Source: Bacteroidaceae bacterium
Lineage (GTDB): Bacteria > Bacteroidota > Bacteroidia > Bacteroidales > Bacteroidaceae
Assembly: GCA_017442855.1 (NCBI GenBank)
Contig: JAFSPM010000009.1
Location: 1-64,000 of the forward strand
Reading direction: 5' to 3'
DNA: 64,000 bases
The position numbers and the translations under genes were made by a program. Shown here piece after piece: positions 51,746 through 61,835 of the stretch; positions within the stretch are counted from its first letter, which is position 1; each line of letters begins with the position of its first letter. The notes beneath the pieces are model-generated. The model saw only the letters and a list, made by a program, of their open reading frames with translations. It ran no database searches and was not told the origin of the DNA.

Positions 51746-51881
51746 TCAGTTATTCCGCAACAACAGCGAGAGGCTTAGGTCGCAGCAATCAGTTATTAAC
51801 TGCGGTTTCAATACACTGTCGCTGCGGAGCGGTGAGAGGCAAGGACAGCAGTCATCAGTTATTAACTGCAAAGTTAATAAC
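51746..51881. repeat. Direct and inverted repeats between ispE and dnaB
   Basis: The palindrome-containing 14-mer CAGTTATTAACTGC occurs at 51790-51803 and 51856-51869, each after a GAGAGGC segment; a partial CAGTTATT lies at 51746. The second copy also forms a hairpin GTTATTAAC/GTTAATAAC (51858-51866 with 51873-51881). A promoter-like TACCTTTG for dnaB lies at 51932-51939. Confidence 0.65.
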
Positions 51882-51960
51882 TTCTTGAAAACTTATCGCC
51901 ATAATTGATGCGAAATTTCAAAATATCGTATTACCTTTGTCACACTAAAGGAATTGAATT

Positions 51961-53502
51961 ATGGCAGAACAAACCAGAAGAGGCAGGGGCCAACGAACAA
52001 CAACCAACGCCCAGCCTGTGAATGATTATGGAAGAATTCCGCCTCAAGCCACTGATTTGGAGGAAGCTGTGCTTGGGGCATTGATGATAGAGAAAGATGC
52101 TTATTCGCTGGTGAGCGAACTGTTACATCCGCAGTCGTTTTATGAGCATCGTCATCAGTTGCTCTATACAGCTATCACCAACTTAGCCATCAATCAGCAA
52201 CCTATTGACTTGCTGACGGTGAAGAATGAGTTGGAGAAAGAGGGTACGCTGGATGAAGTAGGGGGACCTTTCTATATTACTCAGCTAACCAGTAAGGTAG
52301 CATCAGCTGCCCATGTGGAGTTTCATGCCCGTATCATTGCTCAGAAAGCATTGGCCAGGGAATTAATTTCCTATTCTAATGCTATTCAGAGCAAGGCTTT
52401 TGATGAGACGCAGGATGTGGAAGACCTGATGCAAGAGGCTGAAGGTAAGCTGTTTGAGATTTCTCAACAGAACCTTAAGAAAGACTATACACAAATCAAC
52501 CCCATTGTCGAGGAGGCTTATAAGCAGATTCAGAGTGCTGCCTCTCGAACAACAGGATTAAGTGGTTTGGAATCTGGTTTCCATGATCTGGATAAAATTA
52601 CATCGGGTTGGCAAAACTCCGATCTGGTGATTATCGCTGCTCGTCCGGCTATGGGTAAGACGGCTTTCGTATTGTCGATGGCTAAGAATATGGCGGTGAA
52701 TTACCAATATCCTGTGGCATTCTTCTCGCTCGAGATGAGTAACTTGCAGCTGGTGAACCGACTGATAGCCAATACTTGTGAGATTGAGAGTGACAAGATT
52801 AGGAGCGGACGCTTGCAACCTCATGAGTGGGAACGTCTTGACCGTAAATTGAACGACCTGTTGGGAGCACCGTTATATATTGATGACACACCGTCGTTGT
52901 CGGTGTTTGAATTGCGTACCAAAGCACGCCGACTGGTACGTGAACATAAAGTGAAAATTATCTTTATTGACTATCTGCAGCTGATGAATGCCAGTGGTAT
53001 GAGCTATGGTAACCGTCAGGAGGAGGTGAGTACCATCTCGCGTTCGCTGAAAGGCTTGGCGAAGGAGCTAAACATTCCTATTATTGCATTGTCACAGTTA
53101 AACCGTAGTGTGGAGTCACGAGGTAATGCCGACACGAAAGGTGATGCAAATAGCCGTCGTCCCCAGCTGAGCGACTTGCGTGAGTCGGGTGCCATTGAAC
53201 AGGATGCCGATATGGTATGCTTTATCCACCGCCCTGAGTACTATAAGATTTATACGGATGAAAACGGAAATGATATTCGTGGACAAGCAGAGATTATCAT
53301 TGCCAAGCATCGTAATGGCGCTGTGGGTGATGTGCATCTGAGGTTCATTGGCGAATATACTCGTTTCCAGAACCTTGACGATGAATTGTTGGCTAATGCT
53401 TTTGTGCCTAAGCCACAGACATTCCGTTCGAAGATGAATACCCCGATTGGAAACGACTCTCCAGCTCCACCTCCCATGCCGGATGGAGATGTTCCTTTCT
53501 AA
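51961..53502 (+). CDS. dnaB: Replicative DNA helicase DnaB
   Basis: The 513-residue protein has the DnaB amino-terminal domain (PPQATDLEEAVLGALMIE) and a RecA-like C-terminal domain. The Walker A is ARPAMGKTAF, with EMSNLQLVNRL and IFIDYLQLM following. No intein or insertion was seen. It unwinds the replication fork. Confidence 0.95.
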   Translation: MAEQTRRGRGQRTTTNAQPVNDYGRIPPQATDLEEAVLGALMIEKDAYSLVSELLHPQSFYEHRHQLLYTAITNLAINQQPIDLLTVKNELEKEGTLDEVGGPFYITQLTSKVASAAHVEFHARIIAQKALARELISYSNAIQSKAFDETQDVEDLMQEAEGKLFEISQQNLKKDYTQINPIVEEAYKQIQSAASRTTGLSGLESGFHDLDKITSGWQNSDLVIIAARPAMGKTAFVLSMAKNMAVNYQYPVAFFSLEMSNLQLVNRLIANTCEIESDKIRSGRLQPHEWERLDRKLNDLLGAPLYIDDTPSLSVFELRTKARRLVREHKVKIIFIDYLQLMNASGMSYGNRQEEVSTISRSLKGLAKELNIPIIALSQLNRSVESRGNADTKGDANSRRPQLSDLRESGAIEQDADMVCFIHRPEYYKIYTDENGNDIRGQAEIIIAKHRNGAVGDVHLRFIGEYTRFQNLDDELLANAFVPKPQTFRSKMNTPIGNDSPAPPPMPDGDVPF

Positions 53503-53506
53503 AATA

Positions 53507-53542
53507 ATAAAGCCCTGAGAGATTATCTTCCAGGGCTTTATT
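53507..53542. terminator. Bidirectional terminator between dnaB and the DUF1460 gene
   Basis: AATAAAGCCCTG pairs with CAGGGCTTTATT, 12 bp. Confidence 0.8.
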
Positions 53543-53558
53543 GTTGGGTGTCATCCTT

Positions 53559-54365
53559 TTAGTGTTTCACTACACGCAGTACTCGGATGCCTGTCCACTT
53601 AGGATTGTCTTCCAGCATCTTCTTGATGGTGACTTTGGAAACCTCCACTCTCTTTTCAACGGATGAAGCATGCATGATTGTCAGCTTACCACTGATATTG
53701 AAGGCCAAGCCCATGTGAGCGATGTCGAGACCAGGCTCGTTGGTGGTGAACATAATGATATCACCATCGTGTATCCATTTTAAACCATCATTGGGTAAGT
53801 TGGATGCTGGTACATAATGAACGGTGGTACCATTGATGCTCTGCTCGATGGCACGCATCTTCTCCATGTTCTGTGGATTGTTGGCCAGATGCTTGTATAG
53901 GTTAGGATGGTTGGTCATATAACCCGTCTGAACCTGCATGGTGTTCTTGCTGTTTTTTTCTGCTACATCCTCCAGGATACCAGCCTTGATGGCGTTCTGT
54001 GCCCATTCGGTCATGTAGTGCAGTCGAGAGGTGTAACCATCAATCTTACCATCGCGATAACGCAGTTTCTGTACATAATCAGCGAACACTTCCTCATCTT
54101 TATAATTGTTTTCCTTCACAGGAGCCAACGCCAGGGCTATGGCGTATTCTACGAAGGTAGTGCAATCCATTTCATCGGTGTTCAATACTAATTCTTCCGT
54201 GTCATTCTGATCGAGCACTCCTGCTACGTAAGGTACATCCAAATAATCCACTGCATTGGTAAGTACGTCGTTAGCTGCATTCTGTGCGAATGCCTGTGTT
54301 GAAAATAAGGTGGCACATAAGGTGCCAATGAGCATAAGCGAAATTTTTTTCTTAGTGAAGTTCAT
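53559..54365 (-). CDS. DUF1460 (NlpC/P60-like amidase) protein
   Basis: The 268-residue protein has a signal peptide (cleavage after AFA near 27) and a cysteine-peptidase-like core with MDCTTFVEYA near 66-75 and later HASSVEKRVEVS. DUF1460 proteins are N-acetylmuramoyl-L-alanine amidase-like periplasmic enzymes. It starts 4 bp after the OPT transporter gene, so it may be co-transcribed and linked to peptide recycling. Confidence 0.82.
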   Translation of the reverse strand: MNFTKKKISLMLIGTLCATLFSTQAFAQNAANDVLTNAVDYLDVPYVAGVLDQNDTEELVLNTDEMDCTTFVEYAIALALAPVKENNYKDEEVFADYVQKLRYRDGKIDGYTSRLHYMTEWAQNAIKAGILEDVAEKNSKNTMQVQTGYMTNHPNLYKHLANNPQNMEKMRAIEQSINGTTVHYVPASNLPNDGLKWIHDGDIIMFTTNEPGLDIAHMGLAFNISGKLTIMHASSVEKRVEVSKVTIKKMLEDNPKWTGIRVLRVVKH

Positions 54366-54369
54366 ATTA

Positions 54370-56364
54370 TCAGTTTTTATTATTTTTCATTGTGTATTTA
54401 ATAAAGAATACAATCAGCAGGATGTAAGCTACCAAGGATGCTGCTTCTGACAACGGGTTGTTCAGCCAAGCCTCGTTGGTGAGGTTAATGTCAGCAAAAC
54501 GCATACCGGCACTTATAACTCCCATCAAGGCTCCACCTGCAATGAAACCAGAAGCCAGCAGCGTTCCTTTTTCTCCTCGTGCCTTGTTGACTTCCGCATC
54601 TTTGCTGCGTGTGGTAACATACCAATTGATGGCGCCACCCACTACCAAAGGAATGTTTAACTGCAACGGGATGAACATACCCAATGCAAAGGCGAGGGCA
54701 GGGATCTTACACCAATTAAGGATAATAGCTAACAAAGCGCCGATGCCGTAGAGCAACCACGGAGCACCTACACCACTCATCAGTGGTTCGATGACGGCGG
54801 CCATTGCATTGGCCTGAGGAGCAGCTAACTGTCCGGTAGTAAAGCCATAAGCCTTGTTCAGTATAATCATTACACCACCTACGGTAGCTGCAGAAACGAT
54901 GGTTCCTAAGAATTTCCAGGCTTCCTGTTTAGCAGGTGTTGTACCAATCCAATAACCAATCTTCAGATCAGTAACGAAACCACCTGCCATTGACAATGCC
55001 GTACATACCACACCACCCATTACAAGGGCAGCTACCATCCCTTCAGGGCCACGCAGACCTACGCCTACCATGACCACAGAAGCCAGTATCAGTGTCATTA
55101 ATGTCATACCTGATACGGGGTTCGTACCCACAATAGCAATGGCATTGGCTGCAACAGTAGTGAAAAGGAAAGCAATGACAGTTACCAGCAACAAAGCCAC
55201 AATGGTAAAGAGCACATTGCCTTTCATGACATCAAAATAGAAGAACAGCAGTACCAGGATGATGGTGATGATAGAGCCAATGGCCACCACCTTCATGGGC
55301 AGATCGCGTTGTGTACGCTGTGCGCCAGTATCTGATGATGCTTTACCACCCATCTCCTTCATGGCCAAACTTACAGCACTCTTGATGATGCCCCAGGATT
55401 TGAGGATACCAATGATGCCTGCCATAGCGATACCACCAATACCTATGCTCTTGGCATAATTGGTGAAAATTTCTTCAGGCGACATGTCGCCAATAGCTGT
55501 GGTGATGGCAGGGTTCCACTGATTCAGTACGCTGTCTCCCCATATCAGTGACATACCTGGAACGATAATCCACCATACAACCAATGATCCGGCACAGATG
55601 ATGGAGGCATATTTCAACCCCACAATGTAGCCCAAGCCCATGACAGCAGCTCCTGTGTTTACCTTAAACACCAGTTTCGCCTTATCGGCCAGCATCTCAC
55701 CAAAACCAACTACACGGGTTGTGAAATTCTCATTCCACCAACCAAAAGTGGAAACGATAAAATCGTACAATCCACCTACGATACCTGCAATCAGCAAAGG
55801 CTTAGCCTGATTGCCTCCTTGTTGGCCTGATACCAATACCTGTGTGGTAGCTGTAGCCTCAGGGAATGGATATTTTCCATGCATCTCGCTCACAAAATAC
55901 TTTCTGAACGGGATGAGGAACAGTATGCCCAAACAACCGCCTAAAAGGCTGCTGATAAATACTTGGGTAAAGGTAACTGTAATGTCATCAGGATAGGACT
56001 CCTGCAAGATGTAAAGTGCCGGTAGGGTAAAGATGGCACCAGCCACAATGACACCCGAACTAGCGCCGATGGATTGTATGATGACATTCTCGCCCAACGC
56101 ATGTTTGCGTTTGGCGGCACTGGAGATGCCTACAGCAATGATGGCAATAGGAATAGCTGCCTCAAATACTTGACCTACACGTAATCCCAAGTAGGCAGCA
56201 GCGGCAGAAAACAATACTGCCATCAGTAAACCCCACATGACTGACCATGCGTTTACCTCAGGGTAAGTCTTGTCGGGGCTCATCAATGGATTGTACACCT
56301 CACCTGGTTTCAGTTCACGATAGGCATTATCGGGTAGGGAGGTACGTATCTCTTCTTCTTTCAT
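54370..56364 (-). CDS. OPT-family oligopeptide transporter
   Basis: The 664-residue protein with many membrane helices has the OPT signatures SIGASSGVIVAGAIFTLPAL and KYPFPEATATTQVLVSG near residue 165, together with WSVMWGLLMAVLFSAAAAYL near the start. It imports oligopeptides or metal chelates. It lies 12 bp from the DUF1573 gene. Confidence 0.92.
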   Translation of the reverse strand: MKEEEIRTSLPDNAYRELKPGEVYNPLMSPDKTYPEVNAWSVMWGLLMAVLFSAAAAYLGLRVGQVFEAAIPIAIIAVGISSAAKRKHALGENVIIQSIGASSGVIVAGAIFTLPALYILQESYPDDITVTFTQVFISSLLGGCLGILFLIPFRKYFVSEMHGKYPFPEATATTQVLVSGQQGGNQAKPLLIAGIVGGLYDFIVSTFGWWNENFTTRVVGFGEMLADKAKLVFKVNTGAAVMGLGYIVGLKYASIICAGSLVVWWIIVPGMSLIWGDSVLNQWNPAITTAIGDMSPEEIFTNYAKSIGIGGIAMAGIIGILKSWGIIKSAVSLAMKEMGGKASSDTGAQRTQRDLPMKVVAIGSIITIILVLLFFYFDVMKGNVLFTIVALLLVTVIAFLFTTVAANAIAIVGTNPVSGMTLMTLILASVVMVGVGLRGPEGMVAALVMGGVVCTALSMAGGFVTDLKIGYWIGTTPAKQEAWKFLGTIVSAATVGGVMIILNKAYGFTTGQLAAPQANAMAAVIEPLMSGVGAPWLLYGIGALLAIILNWCKIPALAFALGMFIPLQLNIPLVVGGAINWYVTTRSKDAEVNKARGEKGTLLASGFIAGGALMGVISAGMRFADINLTNEAWLNNPLSEAASLVAYILLIVFFIKYTMKNNKN

Positions 56365-56376
56365 CTTGATCGTCTG

Positions 56377-56769
56377 TTATTTGACATCCGCCAGTACTTC
56401 ACCTTCAATGAAAAGTCTTACTGTTTCGGTCTTTGCATTAGTGCGTAAGGTCACCGACTTCTTAAAATGACCTGGATATTTGTCGCGTGCATCGTAGGTA
56501 ACCTTAATAGTACCCGTCTTTCCTGGCAATACAGCTTCCTGACTGTATTCTGGAACGGTGCAACCGCAAGATGCTACTGCTTGATGTATTACCAAAGGAG
56601 CAGTACCTACGTTGGTGAAAGTAAATACAGTACTAACAGTACCCTTTTCCTGAGAAAAAGCGCCAAAATTATGTTCAGTCTTGTCAAACTTAATGTCAGC
56701 TTGATTTTGTGCAACTGCATATCCGATACATAATGACAGCATCGCGAAAACTAACATGATTTTTTTCAT
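56377..56769 (-). CDS. DUF1573 secreted protein
   Basis: The 130-residue protein has a signal peptide (ending YAVAQ) and an Ig-like beta domain with HNFGAFSQEKGTVSTVFTFTN and ASCGCTVPEYSQEA. This is the DUF1573 family of Bacteroidetes; the function is unknown. It heads the operon with the OPT transporter and the DUF1460 gene. Confidence 0.85.
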   Translation of the reverse strand: MKKIMLVFAMLSLCIGYAVAQNQADIKFDKTEHNFGAFSQEKGTVSTVFTFTNVGTAPLVIHQAVASCGCTVPEYSQEAVLPGKTGTIKVTYDARDKYPGHFKKSVTLRTNAKTETVRLFIEGEVLADVK

Positions 56770-56895
56770 CTCTATATCGTTTTAGTTTATAATTTCAATG
56801 TTCAAGTAATCATTTTACTGCGCAAATATACAAATTTTCTTGTATATCTAACGATTTTTAGCGAATTTTGTAAGCCTAATTCAATGATATGACGT

Positions 56896-57882
56896 ATGAA
56901 GGAAACAATCAAGATACAAGATCTTTCCATCGGCTATGTGAGCAAGAATGATGTAAAGGTGGTGGCACAGCACATCACAGCTACCATCTACAGTGGTGAA
57001 TTGACCTGTCTGTTGGGTGCCAATGGAGTGGGAAAGAGTACCCTTCTGCGTACGCTCTCAGCTTTTCAGCCAAAATTGGAGGGGAAAATATTCATTGAAG
57101 GTAAGGAAATTGACGAATTCACCGACAAACAGCTGTCGCATGTCATCAGTGTAGTACTTACCGAGAAGCCTGACATCCGCAATATGACTGTAGAAGAGCT
57201 GGTGGGCTTGGGAAGAAGTCCCTATACTGGTTTTTGGGGAACACTGACCAAAGATGACAAGGCTATTGTAAACAGAGCTATCCATCTGGTGGGTATTGAT
57301 GCCCTGCAAGGAAGAATGATTCAGACGCTGAGCGATGGTGAACGCCAGAAGGTGATGATTGCCAAAGCATTGGCACAAGAAACGCCTGTAATCTATCTGG
57401 ATGAACCTACCGCTTTTTTGGATTATCCCAGTAAAGTAGAGATGATGCAATTATTGTTCAAGTTGAGCAGGGAAACCGACAAGACCATTTTCCTTTCTAC
57501 CCATGATCTGGAGTTGGCATTACAAATAGCCGACAAGCTGTGGCTGATGGATAAGCAAAAAGGGGTGAAGATTGGAGCACCCGAAGACCTTTCTTTAGAT
57601 GGAAGTCTGGCCAGCTTCTTTGCTCGCAAAGGCATTGTGTTCGACCAAGAGACAGGCCTGTTTAGGGTAGAGAACGAAACTACCAGAAAGATAGGTTTGC
57701 AAGGAGAAGGAATAAGATATACAATGGTTTATAAAGCATTGAAACGCATAGGAATACAGGCTGATGCTAAATCAGAGAATGAAGATGAAATAACCATTTT
57801 GCCCGATAGCTATTTACTTAAGTTAGCGGGCAATGAAATCATATGTAAAACGATTGCTGATATCTTAGAAGGACTGAACTAA
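56896..57882 (+). CDS. ABC transporter ATPase (FecE/HmuV-like), orphan
   Basis: The 328-residue protein has Walker A LLGANGVGKST, a Q-loop, the signature LSDGERQK, Walker B VIYLDEPTAFLD and H-loop LSTHDLE. The sequence resembles iron-siderophore/heme ABC ATPases. The last ~80 residues, after about 250, extend past the usual ATPase end. No permease or binding protein is next to it. Its 3' end overlaps the convergent XRE gene by 4 bases. Confidence 0.88.
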   Translation: MKETIKIQDLSIGYVSKNDVKVVAQHITATIYSGELTCLLGANGVGKSTLLRTLSAFQPKLEGKIFIEGKEIDEFTDKQLSHVISVVLTEKPDIRNMTVEELVGLGRSPYTGFWGTLTKDDKAIVNRAIHLVGIDALQGRMIQTLSDGERQKVMIAKALAQETPVIYLDEPTAFLDYPSKVEMMQLLFKLSRETDKTIFLSTHDLELALQIADKLWLMDKQKGVKIGAPEDLSLDGSLASFFARKGIVFDQETGLFRVENETTRKIGLQGEGIRYTMVYKALKRIGIQADAKSENEDEITILPDSYLLKLAGNEIICKTIADILEGLN

Positions 57883-58223
57883 CCTTCTTTTACTTCTCCG
57901 TACTTATCTTTCAGCGTTTTGCAAACGTTCAGCAACTCTTGCAGTGAAGAGGGCTCATAGTGCTCACCATAACAAAGGATGATGGCATTTAGCTTTACTT
58001 TTGAAAACTTCCCTAATCTTTTTCCTTTAACAGTATTGTTACATTCCTGTTCAGCCAATAGCTCAGATGGAGTCACATTCAGTGCTTTCGAAATCTTTTG
58101 GATGGTTTGGAGAGTAGGGTTACGGAGACCTGCATATAAATTTGCTTGTTTCAAACCGGCTTTCTTAGCCAGCTGACTCTTGTTCATTCCATTCTGCTTC
58201 AGAAATTTGTCTACGTTTAGCAT
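57879..58223 (-). CDS. XRE-family helix-turn-helix regulator
   Basis: The 114-residue protein has an HTH (MNKSQLAKKAGLKQANLYAG, TLQTIQKISKALNV) followed by a ~50-residue tail of unknown fold. The 4-base overlap with the convergent ATPase gene is unusual. The AT-rich 5' region to 58425 has no further gene. Confidence 0.85.
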   Translation of the reverse strand: MLNVDKFLKQNGMNKSQLAKKAGLKQANLYAGLRNPTLQTIQKISKALNVTPSELLAEQECNNTVKGKRLGKFSKVKLNAIILCYGEHYEPSSLQELLNVCKTLKDKYGEVKEG

Positions 58224-58425
58224 ATTAAATAATAATTTGTAAGTTTTTGACGCTGCAAAATTAATATATTATTTGAAATAAACAAAAGAATTGGGTTGCT
58301 TTTAATGATAAAAACGTTGAATAGTGTTGAATAACAACCTTAAAAGGTCCAATATCCCTTTTTGTAGAGAAATTACGGACATTAAATGCTTATATTGTGA
58401 TAATTAGCTTCTTAAAGCAACGGTT

Positions 58426-59466
58426 TTATTTCCGAAGAACCCATGCTGCATCGAATTGTCCGTTTGCCTCGTATTGGTGGATAGCACGATAGGCATCCGC
58501 TTCCTTTTCAAAAGAATCTACACAGACACGTGCCTTTCCGTCACCGATAATTGCTTTGGCGTGTGAATATCCCAGTTGAATGAGGCGTTGTACTTCTTTT
58601 TGTGCCGATTCAGCACTTCCTACACTGGCCACAATTACATTATACAACTTTTTGCCGTTAATAGATACTGCTGTGTTGGTAGCAGTGGTGGGAGAGTTAG
58701 CTGCTTGATTTGTTATTTGTCTTGTTGGTTCTTCAGTAGTAGCATCTGCTTGCTTTGTAGGTGTTGGATGGGTGACGATGGAACTTATATTCAACGATTC
58801 TTTCAGTACCTCTTTGGAAATAACACTTGCCTCGCTATTATAAGTACCCGATTTCTCAAAAGGAGAAATAAAGAAGAATGAACCTATCAATAAGATGAGT
58901 ACAGCTGCTACGGCTGCAATGTTACGTAAATAATTATTGAATTTCACCACCTTAACAGACGTTTCGTTCTTAGCGGTAAATACTGGTTTGCTTTCTGGTT
59001 CTATGGTGATGGCGGTGACCGCTGGTACTTGCTCTATAGGCAAGTCCTTCAGTTCTTGCATCTTAAAACTGTCCAATCCATAGAATGCAGGGGTAGCTAA
59101 ACGATGGTCAAAAGGCGTGAATTCATATTTCCCGTGAATGTCGTAACGAAGCTCACCTATGTTGTCTAACTCCATAAAGCCTGTTTCATGGATGTTTTCT
59201 ATCAGTGCTTCCGACTCCTGTCGTATTACCTTAACAGCATCAGGGAAAGAAGAACCATATACTGACATATAGGATTGCGCCAATAACCCATCGTTGATGC
59301 GCAATTGCGGGTTAAAGCCGATTACACGCGTAGGAGGCAAGAAAATGCTTTCTTCATTTACTTGCTGAGCAGGGATATAATGGGTAATAAAACCTCCGAA
59401 ATCTGGGATGATTACACAATCATTCTCCAGTAATAATGACGCAATATGTCTGGCCAGTTCATTCAT
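58426..59466 (-). CDS. HU-CCDC81 and SPOR domain protein
   Basis: The 346-residue protein has two HU-like domains at the front (ELARHIASLLLENDCVIIPD, DDGLLAQSYMS-like region), one membrane helix (IAAVAAVLILLIGSFFFI, ~188-206) and a C-terminal SPOR domain (VIVASVGSAESAQKEVQRL). It binds septal peptidoglycan and is typical of Bacteroidetes cell-division genes. It is divergent from the DUF4738 lipoprotein. Confidence 0.85.
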   Translation of the reverse strand: MNELARHIASLLLENDCVIIPDFGGFITHYIPAQQVNEESIFLPPTRVIGFNPQLRINDGLLAQSYMSVYGSSFPDAVKVIRQESEALIENIHETGFMELDNIGELRYDIHGKYEFTPFDHRLATPAFYGLDSFKMQELKDLPIEQVPAVTAITIEPESKPVFTAKNETSVKVVKFNNYLRNIAAVAAVLILLIGSFFFISPFEKSGTYNSEASVISKEVLKESLNISSIVTHPTPTKQADATTEEPTRQITNQAANSPTTATNTAVSINGKKLYNVIVASVGSAESAQKEVQRLIQLGYSHAKAIIGDGKARVCVDSFEKEADAYRAIHQYEANGQFDAAWVLRK

Positions 59467-59540
59467 TATTTGATGCGAAGTTACGAAAACATTTCATACT
59501 ATCAAAAAAAAAGATTAATTTTGTGGTCTATTAAAATGAG

Positions 59541-60347
59541 GTGTTATCATTGATAAGGTTTGTTAAGTACATATTGTTATTGTGTTTGGTCATGTTCGCT
59601 GCCTGCCAGAGAGGTACACGCTTACAACGTATGTCTGATGACAAGGTGGCCAAGGAACTGCTCCAAGGTGTTTGGGTGAACGATTCCACCGATATGCCTT
59701 TCTTGCTGGTGGAGGGAGATACACTGTATTATGCCGATCCCAATGCAGTACCTGTCTTCTTCAAGATCATCCGTGATTCTATTTATCTGTTGGGTGATGA
59801 TACGCTCTCTTATAAGATAGCGCGTCAAGGGGAGAATACGTTCTGGATGAACACGGCTACTGACGTACTCATAAAACTACATCGTTCTGAATTTGAAGAA
59901 GATCAGTTGGCCTTTACTCCTCAAACAGAGCCTGTAACACCGAGTATTATTCAGGAATATGTGGAGAAAGATAGTGTGATTGTGTATGATGAAGTACGCT
60001 ATCGAGGCTATGTCTTTATCAACCCGACTCATTACAAAGTAGTACGCACGATCTACGATGATAACGGCATTGGTGTAGAGAGCGTTTATTACGACAACAT
60101 CATTCATATCTGTGTGTATAGAGGGGCTGACGAACTCTATGGCAGAGATATCGATAAAAAGCTGTTCAGTGATTATGTGGATGCTGATGAATTGGCAGCT
60201 TCCATTTTATCGGATATGGACTTTACGGCTGTGGATGCTGATGGATACCACTATCGCGCCATATTGACAGTGCCCGAGAGTGCTGCTTCTCGTTACATCG
60301 ACCTTATCATTTCACCCCAGGGAGTCCTTCAGATTCAAGCAGAATAG
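59541..60347 (+). CDS. DUF4738 lipoprotein
   Basis: The 268-residue protein has a lipoprotein signal ending CLVMFAACQ. The start is GTG at 59541, or possibly TTG at 59550; the in-frame region before it is closed. The rest is the DUF4738 family of Bacteroidetes (LLQGVWVNDSTDMPFLLVEGD). Role unknown. Confidence 0.75.
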   Translation: MLSLIRFVKYILLLCLVMFAACQRGTRLQRMSDDKVAKELLQGVWVNDSTDMPFLLVEGDTLYYADPNAVPVFFKIIRDSIYLLGDDTLSYKIARQGENTFWMNTATDVLIKLHRSEFEEDQLAFTPQTEPVTPSIIQEYVEKDSVIVYDEVRYRGYVFINPTHYKVVRTIYDDNGIGVESVYYDNIIHICVYRGADELYGRDIDKKLFSDYVDADELAASILSDMDFTAVDADGYHYRAILTVPESAASRYIDLIISPQGVLQIQAE

Positions 60348-60408
60348 TATTAAGATAGGCAACTGCTGACAGCAAGCTATTGTTCGATGTCGGCATTATT
60401 CATGAAGA

Positions 60409-61617
60409 TTATTTTCTTTTCGAACCCTTTTTCTGTGTGACAGGTTGGTGATTCTTTGTCTTTGGATGATAGGCAGGAGTCTCTCCCAGCTCTGCTGGAA
60501 CAGGAATCTTATAGATGTCTTTACCAATGAAATCTTCGATTTTCTTGAATTCTGTCTGCTGATCGTCACTCACGAATGTAATGGCCAGACCGTCATTGTT
60601 GGCACGAGCCGTTCTTCCCACACGATGCACATAGTCTTCACAGTCATAAGGCACGTCATAGTTCACCACCAGTCGGATATCATCCACATCAATACCTCTT
60701 GAGAGGATATCAGTAGCCACCAATATATCTATCTTTCCCGCCTTGAAACGATACATCACATCATCGCGCTGCGATTGCTCCAGGTCAGAGTGCATCGCAT
60801 CAGCATTCAGTCCTTTTTGTTTCAATGCGTTAGCCAGTTCCTTTACTTTGATCTTCTTGGACGCGAAAATAATCACCCGCTCGGGTTTGGTGTCGTTAAA
60901 CAGACTCAGTATGATGCCCAGTTTCTGTGGCTCATGACAGATATAAGCCGCTTGTATGATTTTCTCTGCAGGTTTAGACACTGCTATCTTCACCTCTACA
61001 GGGTCATCGAGTATTTTCTTGGCCAACAACTGAATCTTATCCGGCATGGTGGCGGAAAACATGATGGTTTGTCGGTATTTGGGCAGGAAACTCACTATCT
61101 GCATGATGTCATCATAGAAACCCATGTCCAGCATACGGTCGGCTTCGTCCAAGATAAAGAAACTCACCTTGGAGAGATCTACGTACCCCAAGCTCAGGTG
61201 CGCCAACAGTCTGCCAGGAGTGGCAATCACTACATCGGCACCCATCGTCAGTCCACGTTTCTGCTGTTCGAAAGCCACACCATCGCCACCGCCGTAGATA
61301 GGCACACTGCTCACATTATCCATGTAATAAGAGAAACCTTGCATTTGTTGGTCAATTTGCTGGGCTAATTCGCGGGTAGGGGCCATGATAATGCAATGAA
61401 TGGCATCTTGAGGCAGGGCACCAGTAGCCAATTTGTCGAGCACCGGCAACAAGTATGCCGCAGTCTTTCCCGTACCAGTCTGCGCTACACCTATCAAGTC
61501 GCGCCCTTCTAACAATACGGGTATGGCTTGTTCCTGTATCGGCGTACAGTCCTCAAAATGCATATCCCATAGTGCATCAAGCACGTCATCATGTAAGTCA
61601 AGATTCTCAAATTTCAT
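60409..61617 (-). CDS. RhlE-type DEAD-box RNA helicase
   Basis: The 402-residue protein has the Q motif (PIQEQAIPVLL), GVAQTGTGKTAAY, APTRELAQQI, LDEADRML, SATMPDKI and VHRVGRTARA. The basic, lysine-rich tail (KKGSKRK) is short. It remodels RNA or ribosome precursors. Confidence 0.93.
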   Translation of the reverse strand: MKFENLDLHDDVLDALWDMHFEDCTPIQEQAIPVLLEGRDLIGVAQTGTGKTAAYLLPVLDKLATGALPQDAIHCIIMAPTRELAQQIDQQMQGFSYYMDNVSSVPIYGGGDGVAFEQQKRGLTMGADVVIATPGRLLAHLSLGYVDLSKVSFFILDEADRMLDMGFYDDIMQIVSFLPKYRQTIMFSATMPDKIQLLAKKILDDPVEVKIAVSKPAEKIIQAAYICHEPQKLGIILSLFNDTKPERVIIFASKKIKVKELANALKQKGLNADAMHSDLEQSQRDDVMYRFKAGKIDILVATDILSRGIDVDDIRLVVNYDVPYDCEDYVHRVGRTARANNDGLAITFVSDDQQTEFKKIEDFIGKDIYKIPVPAELGETPAYHPKTKNHQPVTQKKGSKRK

Positions 61618-61835
61618 CTCTTCGCCTTGTTTTCGACTGCAAAATTAGGCAAAATTTCAGCCTCTTTTGCTAAATAAGATAAAAATAATGGTATCAAAAA
61701 CATGTTTTTTAGCATAAATTTTGGCAGTTTTGGGAATTATCCTTTATTTTGCGCCCGATTTCGTGAAGAAATTAGGATAAGAACGAACGGCTCCGGTCGT
61801 TGAATCTTACTTTAGTATTAACTAAAACGAATTTC

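Noticed and set aside
51790-51881. Chromosome origin next to dnaB
   Set aside because: No cluster of DnaA boxes (TTATNCACA) and no dnaA/dnaN genes were seen; the repeats alone do not support an origin.
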